64,000 nucleotides of DNA from Sphingomonas alpina (lineage in GTDB: Bacteria; Pseudomonadota; Alphaproteobacteria; Sphingomonadales; Sphingomonadaceae), in the NCBI RefSeq assembly GCF_014490665.1, contig NZ_CP061038.1, positions 124,001 to 188,000 of the forward strand, read 5' to 3'. The position numbers and the translations under genes were made by a program. Positions 26,085 to 35,089 of this stretch are shown piece by piece (within the stretch, counting starts at the first letter, position 1; each line of letters begins with the position of its first letter). A model generated the notes under the pieces. That model was not told the DNA's origin. It ran no database searches and saw nothing but the letters and a program-made list of their open reading frames with translations.

Positions 26085-27440
26085 TCACTTCGCCGTCCCC
26101 TGATCCAGCATCCAGCGCCGTTTGGCGAGGATCGCATCGGCGCGTTTATCCATCTCCGTCGCCGCCTGATCGACCGTCATTCGCCCATGCGCGGCGGCCT
26201 CCGCGACCAGCCGCACTTCGGTCGCGATGCGCTCCCATTCCGGTACCTTGGGCGTCGGCTTGGCGCGCAGCAATTGATCGGCAAAGGCGCGCGCATAGCG
26301 GTCTTCGCGCAGCGATGGCGCGGCCCATGCGCTGCGCCGCGGCGGCAGATCGCCGGTCAGCGCATGAAACCGGATTTGCGTTGCGGGCCGCGACAGATAT
26401 TCGATCAGTTTCCAGCCCGCCGCCTGCTTGGTCGACGCCTTGAACAACACCAGGCTCGATCCGCCCGCATTCGAACTGCCTGGACCATCGGGTCCCGGCA
26501 CGGGCGCGGTCATCCAGATCCCCTGGCGGCTGGCCGGCAGGCGGCGCTTGAACTCACCGATCTGCCACGGCCCGCTGATGTAGAAGCTGAAGAAACCGCG
26601 ATCGAATTCGTCCCAGACATTGGAGATGTCGGTGCTCGACGCGATCGGTGCGAGCTTGTCACGGGTCATCTCGCTGTAAAAGGTGAGGGCGGCCTTGAAG
26701 CCCGGACTCCGGAAATTGCCGAAACGGCCGCCATCGCGCAGCATTTCCTGCGGCTGATTGAGCCCGAGCACGACCAGCGCCTCATATTCATTGAGCGGGA
26801 AATAGGTCGCGTATCGCTGTGGTCCGACCAGCTTCTTGATCGCGTGCATCTGCGCGCGCCATTCCGCCCAGTCGCGCGGGGGGTGATCATAACCGGCCTG
26901 TTTGAGCAGGTCGCGGCGATAGAAAAGCAGCCGCGTATCCACATACCAGGGCACGCCATACAGCGCGCCGGCGACGACATTCGAATCCCACACGCCTGGA
27001 AAATAATCCGTGCGATCGATCGCCGGCGTCGCCGCGACCCGCGCATCGAGCGGCGCAAGCGCGCCCAATGCGACGAACTCCGGCACCCAGCTGTTGCCGA
27101 GCTGCGCCATGTCGGGCAGCGCATCGCCGGCAAAGGCAGTGAGCAATTTCTCGTGCGCGGCGGTGAAGGGCAATTGCTGCACACGTACCTCGATGCCCGG
27201 ATTCTCCTTTTCGAACGCCGGGATCAACTGCCCGATCACCTCGCCCTCGCGGCCCATCGCCCATAGATTGAGCGTGGTTTTGGTGGAGGGCGGCGAACAA
27301 CTTGCCAGCAGGAATCCGGCGAGGGCCAACACACCCACCGTTCGCTTCGAGCGAAGTCGAGAAGCCGGCCCCAAGAACCGGCTTCTCGACTTCGCTCGAA
27401 GCGAACGGAAAGGGGCGGTGGCAAGGCTCAACCCAGCCAT
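26085..27440 (-). CDS. ABC sugar-binding lipoprotein
   Basis: 451-residue extracellular solute-binding protein of the family 1 (maltose/oligosaccharide) type. The lipobox is LLASC, with the mature protein starting at that cysteine; TTLNLWAMGREGEVIGQLIPAF opens the binding fold and YISGPWQIGEF lies in the hinge region. The best ATG (27440) overlaps the upstream gene by 13 bp and puts about 30 residues before the hydrophobic core, most of them translated from a perfect REP palindrome (27338-27408). A GTG right after the REP would give a leader lacking positive charge, so I prefer the longer form, in which the REP supplies the basic n-region RSKR. Confidence 0.88.
   Translation of the reverse strand: MAGLSLATAPFRSLRAKSRSRFLGPASRLRSKRTVGVLALAGFLLASCSPPSTKTTLNLWAMGREGEVIGQLIPAFEKENPGIEVRVQQLPFTAAHEKLLTAFAGDALPDMAQLGNSWVPEFVALGALAPLDARVAATPAIDRTDYFPGVWDSNVVAGALYGVPWYVDTRLLFYRRDLLKQAGYDHPPRDWAEWRAQMHAIKKLVGPQRYATYFPLNEYEALVVLGLNQPQEMLRDGGRFGNFRSPGFKAALTFYSEMTRDKLAPIASSTDISNVWDEFDRGFFSFYISGPWQIGEFKRRLPASRQGIWMTAPVPGPDGPGSSNAGGSSLVLFKASTKQAAGWKLIEYLSRPATQIRFHALTGDLPPRRSAWAAPSLREDRYARAFADQLLRAKPTPKVPEWERIATEVRLVAEAAAHGRMTVDQAATEMDKRADAILAKRRWMLDQGTAK
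27338..27408. repeat. Perfect 31-bp-arm palindrome inside the binding-protein N-terminus
   Basis: Arms at 27338-27368 and 27378-27408 are perfect inverse copies (outer end CCGTTCGCTTCGAGCG) around the 9-bp loop CCCCAAGAA. It is read in frame before the lipoprotein signal. In RNA it would form a very stable hairpin about 30 bases after the start codon. Confidence 0.9.
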
Positions 27441-28840
27441 CCGCCCTTGAACCCGGCCCGCTTGAGCCCGCGCCGGATATGCGGGTTCTTGCGCATCGTC
27501 GCCCAGATCATGCCGGTGCGCCAATTCTCGATCCCGAGCACGATCGGCCCCTGGTCGATGCCAAGATAATCGGGCCCGACCCAGCCGGCGCCGGGCACGA
27601 CCTTGCCATGATCAAGCGGCGCCTTCGGATCGGTCAGCGTTGGGTTGAAGGAATCGATGAACCCATATTTGCCATAGATGCTTTTGCCATAGTGCCGGTG
27701 CAGCGCCTCGATCGCCGGGATCGCAATCTCCGGTGCAAAGGCGATCGATGCCGCCGCGGCGGTCGGGGCGATCGTGCCGTCGTCGCGGTCGCCGGGGCCG
27801 CGCGCGGAATAGCTGAAGAACGCACGCTCCTTGCCGTCGATACGCTCGCGAAAATCCGCCGGCCCATCGCATGCGGTCAGGCCCCAGATATCGTCGCCAT
27901 AGCCGGCGAACTGGCCTGGATTGGCGGCGGCATAGGCCTTGTGCGCATAAGTCGCGCGGCGTGTATTCTCGAAATAATCGATCCCCTTGGCCGTCATGTA
28001 GCGATCGGCGATGCCGCGGAAATCGACCCATAAATGGCTATACTGGTGCACGAACAGCGGCGGATAATGGAGATAGGGCTTGCCGCCCCATGTATCGGTC
28101 CATTGCGGTTCGAAGCGCGCGGTCCAGGCATCCCAGGTCTCCGGCTCGACCGCATGGGTGGGGGAGGCGAGCGCGAGCAGATAGGTCAGCAGGCCTTCGT
28201 TATAGATGTCCCAGTCGCTCGGGATGAAGCCATTCTCCGGCCGCCAGCCCATGCCGATAAGCGGCGCGCGCGGGCGGATCCAGGTCCAGTCGGCGCGCGC
28301 ATAAAGCTCGTCCGCCAGCGCGCGGATGCGGCGCTCATCTTCATGGTCGCTATCGAACCAGCTTTGCGCGAACAGCATCCCGCCGAACAGCAAGGTCGTG
28401 TCGACCGTCGACAGCTCGGTGTCGCGAAAGCGGTGCCCGGTGTCGCGTTCGAGGAAATGGTAGAAGAAGCCCTTGTACCCGCCCATGCCGGTTGCGGCGG
28501 GCCCCTGCGGCAGCGCCGCGAAATATTCCAATGTGGTCAGCGTCCGTGCACGCGCCTCGGCTCGCGTGATCCAGCCATTGACCACGCCGACCGGATAGGC
28601 GGTCAGCGCAAAGCCGACAGCGGCGATGCTCGAGAAGCTTTGGGTTGGCCAGCGATCATGTGCAAGGCCGGTCTTCGGATCGGTCGTATCCCAGAAGAAG
28701 CGGAAGGTGCGTTCCTGCAGATCGCCGATCAGCGCCGGCTCGGCCGGCGCCTTGGCGAGCCCGACGACCGGTGCGCAGCCAACGCCGAGCGCGACCAGCG
28801 CCAACGCCGATCCGTGCAGAAGGTCGCGGCGCGTGGTCAT
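27428..28840 (-). CDS. Glucoamylase-like (GH144-type) endo-beta-glucanase, exported
   Basis: 470-residue protein of the PF10091 'glycoamylase' type, whose characterised GH144 members are endo-beta-1,2-glucanases. TTRRDLLHGSALAL followed by a hydrophobic stretch and Cys is a Tat/lipoprotein-like leader, so it acts in the periplasm or on the membrane. (alpha/alpha)6 landmarks include RTFRFFWDTTDPKTGLAHDRWP, FYHFLERDTGHR and PLFVHQYSHLWVDFRG, the last being the conserved acidic/aromatic block. Its gene lies between the Oar-like receptor and the ABC binding protein, as expected for a glucan depolymerase whose products are then imported. Substrate linkage is inferred from family only. Confidence 0.85.
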   Translation of the reverse strand: MTTRRDLLHGSALALVALGVGCAPVVGLAKAPAEPALIGDLQERTFRFFWDTTDPKTGLAHDRWPTQSFSSIAAVGFALTAYPVGVVNGWITRAEARARTLTTLEYFAALPQGPAATGMGGYKGFFYHFLERDTGHRFRDTELSTVDTTLLFGGMLFAQSWFDSDHEDERRIRALADELYARADWTWIRPRAPLIGMGWRPENGFIPSDWDIYNEGLLTYLLALASPTHAVEPETWDAWTARFEPQWTDTWGGKPYLHYPPLFVHQYSHLWVDFRGIADRYMTAKGIDYFENTRRATYAHKAYAAANPGQFAGYGDDIWGLTACDGPADFRERIDGKERAFFSYSARGPGDRDDGTIAPTAAAASIAFAPEIAIPAIEALHRHYGKSIYGKYGFIDSFNPTLTDPKAPLDHGKVVPGAGWVGPDYLGIDQGPIVLGIENWRTGMIWATMRKNPHIRRGLKRAGFKGGWLG

Positions 28841-28924
28841 GGGAAACTCCGTCGATAACGCGAAACAAAAATCCCGGCGGCGCCCGACAAGGGGATGGGG
28901 GACGCCGCCGGTAGGGGGAGGGGG

Positions 28925-31849
28925 TTAGAAGCGGTATCCGGCGCGGAACTGGATGCGCCGGGGCAGGGTGAGCAGGTTATTGCCGATATCGGGAGTCAAT
29001 AGCGGATCCGTGGCGCTGAAGAAGCCATCGAAGTCTTTGAAATTCTTGTTGTTAAACGCATTAAGCAGGTCAACTGCAAAGCTGATTTCATGACTTCCAA
29101 AGAGCTTCTGTCGTTTTTCCAGAGACAGATTCACTTCGCAGAATGCGAATAGACCGCTGATGCAATTCTTGGTTGGATAAGCATAATATTGCCTCGATCC
29201 GCCGGGAGAACTGTTGGTGCCGTCCGTGACCTGATAGGCGTTGCCGCTACCGAATGTGCTCAACGTAGAGAACTGCAGTCCGAGCGGAAGGTCGACAATG
29301 CCCGAAACGACCAGCCGATGGCGCTCGTCGGACGTCTTGGGACGCCAGCCATAGGCATCCGGGACCACGGCATCGAGGCTGAACAGATCGTTACCGTTCT
29401 GCTCCGCCTTGGATAAGGTATAGGCGATATTCAGACCCCAGCCCGACGACTTCGTGTAATTCTTGTCGATCGTGACATAGAGCGCCTTGTAGCGCGTATC
29501 GAGGCCGTCGTAGCCGATCAGGACATTCGAATAGCCGAACGGTACGACCGGTGCGGTATTGCAGCAGCTGCCAAGGCCATTGTTGGTCCGGGTCGCGAAT
29601 AGATGCGTATAGCCATTGCGACCCCGGATATAGGACCCCGTTACGGATGCTTGCCACTGGCCGAACTTCTGCCGAACGCCTAGGCTAGCCTGATCGTTGA
29701 CCGGCGGTTTTGCGTCGTTCTTCACCGCGAACAATTCGGGCAGGCCCGATGTCGATGTATTGCGCAAGGCGATCAAGCCTTCTTTCGTAAGATAGCTGTT
29801 GTTCCACATCACCGTCGGCAAGCCATCGCGCGGCTGGCCATTGGCGGAGAAGCGGAACACGCCGACCGGGTTCACGCGACGGGCAAGCTCGTCGACGGTG
29901 TTGCTGAAATTGTTGCGATCATAATAGCGACCGACGCCGCCGAAGATGACGGTCGATTGATCACCCTTCAGATCATAGGAAAAGCCGAAGCGCGGGGCGA
30001 TGGCGCCCTTGAACGGCGGGCGATCATGACCGTCGGTGATATAGTTTTCGGGATCAAAATAGAAGGTTTTCGGCAGGGCGCGGAGCGCCGCTGCAGCACC
30101 ATCCGGCGTGACATAGTGGTTGGCGAACCCGTTCGTCTCATAATCCCATCGTATGCCCAGATTGAGCTGCAACTTGTCGGTGACGTCCCAGTCGTCCTGC
30201 AGATACAGGCCGATCTGAGTATTGGACGATTTGATCAGGGAGGTGCCGAGACCGAGCCGGGCCTCTGCCGGGAAGCTGAAGTTGAGGTTCTTCGCTGCAT
30301 CGTTGAAAAAGGTGTAGCGGGGCTGGACAAAAGACTGATTGTCGAAGTCGATGTCGGTGACTTCAACGCGCGCACCGAATTTGAACGTGTGGCCGTCGAT
30401 GCCCGAAAAGGTGAAGTCGTCGCGGATCGTATAGCCCTGCTGTAACTCGCGACGGGTCGAATCCTTGCCGCCGATGACCAGCACGCCGGCATATTCGCGG
30501 GACGGCAGGCCAGGGTTCAGGGAGATCGGGTTGAAATCGTAATTCACATAATTGGCATTGAATTCATTGATGAATTTATCGCCACTATAGGTCCATTTAA
30601 ACAGATAGGTATCAACGGTGTTGAGCTTGTTCTCGGCTGCCTCATACGCCGTGATATTGCCAAAATTCTGGATGTCGGTTTCCTGCCGGCGACTGAACGA
30701 AACGTCGAACACTTGGCGTTCGTCGGGGGTCAATGTCAGCTTGCCGAAATAGAAATCACCGCGAAACGGGCTGACGAATGCCCCTTCAAAATCACTGATA
30801 CGACGACCGGTACTCGCTTCGAATGCTCCCTGCAGTGCTGCGTTGCCGCCCGCCTTCACATTGAAGGCGCGATTCTGATCATTGCCTTCATAGGTCGCGA
30901 AAAAGAACAGCTTGTCCTTAATGATCGGGCCGCCCAGTGCGATGCCGTACTGCTTGCGCTTGAATGCCGGCTCGGGCTGATTGTTGCGCTTGCTGTTGTA
31001 ATCCTTCTCCGCCAGTCCCTTGTCGGTGTACTGGCCGAATACCTCGCCGTGGAACTCATTGGTGCCCGATTTGGTAACTGCGGTGATGATCGCGGCGCCG
31101 GCTTGCTCATACTCGGCTTTGTAGTTTTGCGTCAGGACGCGGAATTCCTGCACTGCGAGCTGACCGAACGGATTGCCGCGGCTGTTCTGCTGGCCGGCAA
31201 CGCCGCCCTCGCGCAGCTTGTTCTTCAACGACACGCCATCGATGAACACGTTGACCTGGCTTGCGGTCGAGGCGCCTGATGTGAAGCCCTTGTCGCTTTC
31301 GCCGTCATTGTAACGCACGCCCGGAGCGAGCGCGGCGAAGGACAGGAAGTTGCGGTCGGTCTGCGGCAGCGAGCGGATCTGCTGCTGGCTGACATTGGTC
31401 GCCACTTCGCTCGTCCTGCTCTCGATCAGCGATCCCGCCGTCACCACGATGTCGGAATCATCACCGGCGGGGGCGGTGCCGGTATCGGCAACCGCCGTAC
31501 CCAGCGTCACGTTGAGGCTGGCGCTCTGGCCGATCCCAACACTGATACGCTGCTTTTTCTCGGTGCCATCGGCGCCGGTCACGGTCACGTCATAGGATGC
31601 CGGTCGCAGGCCGTTGAGCGAATAGCTGCCATTCGCGTCGGTCGTCGCGCGGAATGTCTGATTGGTGCCTGTATTGACTGCCGTCACCGTCGCGCCGCTG
31701 ACCGGTGCGCCACCGGCGCCGGTGACCTGGCCGCGAACCGATGCCGTGGTCGTTTGCGCGACCGCCGGTGCAACCATAACCATCGCGCCACCAAGCACGG
31801 TCGTAGAGGCCAGCGCCGCGCGCAGCCCCACTTTCATGAACCCGTTCAT
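28925..31849 (-). CDS. Oar-like TonB-dependent receptor with N-terminal carboxypeptidase-regulatory domain
   Basis: 974-residue outer-membrane receptor. A signal peptide ends at APAVAQT; then comes a CarboxypepD-reg-like beta-sandwich (about 35-120: SVRGQVTGAGGAPVSGATV, GSYSLNGLRPASYDVTV), the TonB box SDIVVTAG, a plug with RNFLSFAALAPGVRY, and a long barrel ending with GYRF. This architecture is that of Oar/SusC-like receptors used for large glycans or proteins. Its ATG sits in the stop of the LacI gene (ATGA), so regulator and receptor are coupled; 84 bp separate it from the GH144-like gene. It likely brings the glucan or its large fragments across the outer membrane. Confidence 0.93.
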   Translation of the reverse strand: MNGFMKVGLRAALASTTVLGGAMVMVAPAVAQTTTASVRGQVTGAGGAPVSGATVTAVNTGTNQTFRATTDANGSYSLNGLRPASYDVTVTGADGTEKKQRISVGIGQSASLNVTLGTAVADTGTAPAGDDSDIVVTAGSLIESRTSEVATNVSQQQIRSLPQTDRNFLSFAALAPGVRYNDGESDKGFTSGASTASQVNVFIDGVSLKNKLREGGVAGQQNSRGNPFGQLAVQEFRVLTQNYKAEYEQAGAAIITAVTKSGTNEFHGEVFGQYTDKGLAEKDYNSKRNNQPEPAFKRKQYGIALGGPIIKDKLFFFATYEGNDQNRAFNVKAGGNAALQGAFEASTGRRISDFEGAFVSPFRGDFYFGKLTLTPDERQVFDVSFSRRQETDIQNFGNITAYEAAENKLNTVDTYLFKWTYSGDKFINEFNANYVNYDFNPISLNPGLPSREYAGVLVIGGKDSTRRELQQGYTIRDDFTFSGIDGHTFKFGARVEVTDIDFDNQSFVQPRYTFFNDAAKNLNFSFPAEARLGLGTSLIKSSNTQIGLYLQDDWDVTDKLQLNLGIRWDYETNGFANHYVTPDGAAAALRALPKTFYFDPENYITDGHDRPPFKGAIAPRFGFSYDLKGDQSTVIFGGVGRYYDRNNFSNTVDELARRVNPVGVFRFSANGQPRDGLPTVMWNNSYLTKEGLIALRNTSTSGLPELFAVKNDAKPPVNDQASLGVRQKFGQWQASVTGSYIRGRNGYTHLFATRTNNGLGSCCNTAPVVPFGYSNVLIGYDGLDTRYKALYVTIDKNYTKSSGWGLNIAYTLSKAEQNGNDLFSLDAVVPDAYGWRPKTSDERHRLVVSGIVDLPLGLQFSTLSTFGSGNAYQVTDGTNSSPGGSRQYYAYPTKNCISGLFAFCEVNLSLEKRQKLFGSHEISFAVDLLNAFNNKNFKDFDGFFSATDPLLTPDIGNNLLTLPRRIQFRAGYRF

Positions 31850-32895
31850 ACTACTCTCCCCTGCGTCCGATCGTGCGGACCCTTTGTTGACGTGACGGTG
31901 CCGGTGCGCGCGCTGGAGGCGCGCACGACGAGTTCCGGCATGAGAAATTCGGCCGTCGCTTCGGGCGGCTCATCCGCCTCTATCGTTGCGACCAGCCGCT
32001 CCAGGGCGCTTTCGCCAAGTTGTGCGATGTGCACCCGCATCGTGCTGAGCGCGGGCGTGACGTAGCGTGCGATCGGCACGTCATCGAAGCCGACCATGGC
32101 GATGTCGCCCGGAATCATTCGCCCGGCCTCGGTCAGGGCCGCCATGCAGCCGATCGCCATGATGTCGTTGGCGGAGAATATGCCGTCGACATCCCGGCCC
32201 GCCAGCGCAGTTCCGGCGGCGATCCCCGCCTCCTCGCTGAAATCGCCGGCCAGCACGATCGGGTCGTGATCGCCGAGCATGGTCGCCACCGCGTCGCGAA
32301 AACCGCGCGCGCGTTCATCGGCATCGGCATTGCCCTTGGGGCCCGAGAGATGCGCGATGCGCTTGCATCCCTGCTCGACCAGATGCGCGACGGCGGCATG
32401 TGCCCCGGCCTGGTTGTCGATCGCGATCGAGGCGTGGCGCGCGCCCTCGATCCGTCCGTTCAGCACCACTGCGGGCAATCCCTTGGGCAGATTATGTGCC
32501 AGAAAGTCGGCGTCGAGTTGCGGCGACATGACCAGCAGCCCGTCGACCCGGCCGCGCATCGCGCGCAACGCGGCGGCGGTCTCCTGCGCGCTGCCATGCA
32601 TGTTGGACAGCAACAGCTGCAGTCCGCGGCGATGCGCCGCATAATCGATGCCACGGATGATCTCGGAAAAGAACTCGCCGAACAGATCGGGCAGGACCAC
32701 GCCAATCGTGTTCGATCGCCGCGTCGACAGGCTGCGTGCGCCGAGATGCGGGACGTAATTGAGCGCGTCGGCCGCTTCCAGCACGCGCGTGCGGGTCGCC
32801 GGCGTGACGCTCGGATGGCCGTTGAGCGCGCGCGAGGCTGACGCGACGGATACGGCGGCGGTGCGTGCGACATCCCTGATGGTGGCCGTGGCCAT
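31846..32895 (-). CDS. LacI-family transcriptional regulator of the glucan operon
   Basis: 349-residue LacI/GalR regulator. The N-terminal HTH is TIRDVARTAAVSVASASRALNG with hinge helix YVPHLGARSL; the periplasmic-binding-like effector domain includes IGVVLPDLFGEFFSEIIRGI and GFDDVPIARYVTPALSTM. ATG 32895 is preceded by AAGGGG; the longer open frame is not needed. Palindromic TGTAACCGGTTACA operators lie upstream (32970-33008) and before the ABC ATPase gene (34611-34622), as expected for an autoregulated repressor. It is the first gene of the nine-gene unit reaching 18870. Confidence 0.94.
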   Translation of the reverse strand: MATATIRDVARTAAVSVASASRALNGHPSVTPATRTRVLEAADALNYVPHLGARSLSTRRSNTIGVVLPDLFGEFFSEIIRGIDYAAHRRGLQLLLSNMHGSAQETAAALRAMRGRVDGLLVMSPQLDADFLAHNLPKGLPAVVLNGRIEGARHASIAIDNQAGAHAAVAHLVEQGCKRIAHLSGPKGNADADERARGFRDAVATMLGDHDPIVLAGDFSEEAGIAAGTALAGRDVDGIFSANDIMAIGCMAALTEAGRMIPGDIAMVGFDDVPIARYVTPALSTMRVHIAQLGESALERLVATIEADEPPEATAEFLMPELVVRASSARTGTVTSTKGPHDRTQGRVV

Positions 32896-32969
32896 TGCCC
32901 CTTCAATCCTTCTCCATGACGAATCGGGACTGGGCCGATCCGGGTGGCGGTTCACGTTCTGACGACGCG

Positions 32970-33008
32970 TGTAACCGGTTCCACGAGAGCCATGTAACCG
33001 GTTACATG
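32970..33008. promoter_or_regulatory. Tandem LacI-type operators upstream of lacI/receptor operon
   Basis: CATGTAACCGGTTACATG at 32991-33008 is an 18-bp perfect palindrome with the CG centre typical of LacI sites. A second, slightly degenerate copy TGTAACCGGTTCCA lies at 32970-32983, 23 bp away (about two helical turns). The same core GTAACCGGTTAC recurs at 34611-34622. Confidence 0.88.
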
Positions 33009-33180
33009 GTGTCGTGCCAAGCGAATATTTCGATTCGGGCGGATCGATATCCTGCACGGGCGGTGTGGCGGATCGCGCCGATTCAACCGTGCTGTTGGTC
33101 ATGCCAGCGTAGTGGCGGACGGAGCGCTTGTCGGCGCTGCCCCGCTCTTTGACATGACTGGATAATTTACGCGTCCTGCG

Positions 33181-33373
33181 CGACCGCTGTTCCGGCATGA
33201 ACAGCGGTCGGCTCACCCCTGTTAATGCGCTTTCCCACCCCTGTTCCTGTGCGTTCCCACCCCTGTTATTGCTAACAGGGGTGCGAGCTCTCAACGCATT
33301 GGTAACAAACCGGAAATTGACACTCAAAGTCCAACTTAACAGGGGTGGCTTTTTTTATTCCGGAGAACAGCGG
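33181..33373. repeat. Array B of CACCCCTGTTA half-sites with hairpins in a 560-bp intergenic region
   Basis: An 11-bp perfect palindrome (CGACCGCTGTT, 8-bp loop, AACAGCGGTCG) lies at 33181-33210. CACCCCTGTTA follows at 33214, 33236 (without final A) and 33258, exactly 22 bp apart; the last forms a perfect hairpin with TAACAGGGGTG at 33273-33283 (loop TTGC). After a 52-bp AT-richer spacer comes TTAACAGGGGTG (33336-33347), an exact inverse of 33214-33225, and AACAGCGG at 33366-33373. The gap between the LacI start and the ABC ATPase end holds this array and the operators; I see no gene. Confidence 0.85.
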
Positions 33374-33455
33374 AAAATCGGATCTGGCGATGGCCGCGAC
33401 TCCCCTCGCGCCGGCCACCCGATCGACTGGTTCGGCGCGGAGTGACAGGTCGGCG

Positions 33456-34569
<1,114 letters not shown>

Positions 34570-34610
34570 CCTCTCCCGCCGACGCTGATCGCCGGTCGCA
34601 GGGGCTTCAA

Positions 34611-34622
34611 GTAACCGGTTAC
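34611..34622. promoter_or_regulatory. LacI-type operator before the ABC ATPase gene
   Basis: GTAACCGGTTAC is a perfect 12-bp palindrome identical to the core of the operator at 32991-33008, 42 bp upstream of the ATPase start on the minus strand. It suggests that the ATPase is co-regulated with the glucan operon. It also lies about 55 bp from the metE-side palindrome. Confidence 0.85.
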
Positions 34623-34675
34623 AATGCGATGCGCCATACCACGCCGGTGGTAACGATTGGCGAACTGGTATAACA

Positions 34676-34695
34676 ATATAAAGATATCTTTATAT
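34676..34695. promoter_or_regulatory. 20-bp perfect palindrome, probable methionine-cycle repressor site
   Basis: ATATAAAGATATCTTTATAT is fully symmetric and sits upstream of the cobalamin riboswitch and metE. ArsR-type SAH/SAM-responsive regulators of methionine genes bind AT-rich palindromes of this style, so I infer such an operator. A GACGCCGCAG / CTGCGGCGTC stem (34703-34712 / 34728-34737) follows at the likely 5' end of the leader. Confidence 0.65.
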
Positions 34696-34757
34696 CTTAC
34701 TTGACGCCGCAGTCATTCGCTGGGATGCTGCGGCGTCGAGGTTCTTCGCGGACATGT

Positions 34758-34935
34758 CGTTCGTGGAGCTAAGACGGGAAGCCGGTGCGGCCGTGGAGCG
34801 ATCCAGGGACAATGCCGGCGCTGCCCCCGCAACTGTAAGCGGCGAGCGGCGGCCATCAAGTGTCACTGGCGGCGTCAAGCCACCGGGAAGGCCAGGCCGA
34901 CGTGATGACCCGCGAGCCAGGAGACCTGCCTCGCC
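34758..34935 (+). promoter_or_regulatory. Cobalamin (AdoCbl) riboswitch upstream of metE
   Basis: The conserved core GCTGCCCCCGCAACTGTAAG, the following CACTGG and GGGAAGGCC segments, and the B12 box AGCCAGGAGACCTGCC (34915-34930) occur in the right order and spacing. After it, CCTCCCC-GATAC-GGGGAGG (34944-34962) can form a strong hairpin that may be the expression platform; no U-tract follows, so control may be at translation. High cobalamin should switch off this B12-independent enzyme. Together with the site at 34676 and the ATPase operator, this accounts for the 520-bp non-coding gap. Confidence 0.95.
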
Positions 34936-35089
34936 CGGCGCTTCCTCCCCGATACGGGGAGGGGGGCTTGATAACGTCCACCGGCGGGGTGTCCGGGCTG
35001 GTCGCTTGCATGTCGTGGCCAGGCCCCGGTTCGGGTGGTCCGGGCGCATGTGCCTGTGTCCGTGCCTGGCGCTTCGCCCTTCATCGGGT

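Noticed and set aside
27338..27408. Rho-independent terminator inside the binding-protein gene
   Set aside because: The stem is very stable but no T-tract follows on either strand, and the frame stays open through it.
20955..27410. Insertion sequence or transposon in the glucan operon
   Set aside because: Only short palindromes are present; no transposase, terminal repeats or target duplications are visible.
33181..33373. CRISPR-like array (regularly spaced repeats)
   Set aside because: Repeats are only 10-12 bp with about 11-bp spacers, include inverted copies, and no cas genes are nearby.
34944..34962. Classical terminator for the cobalamin riboswitch
   Set aside because: The hairpin is followed by G-rich sequence with no U run; translational control is more likely.
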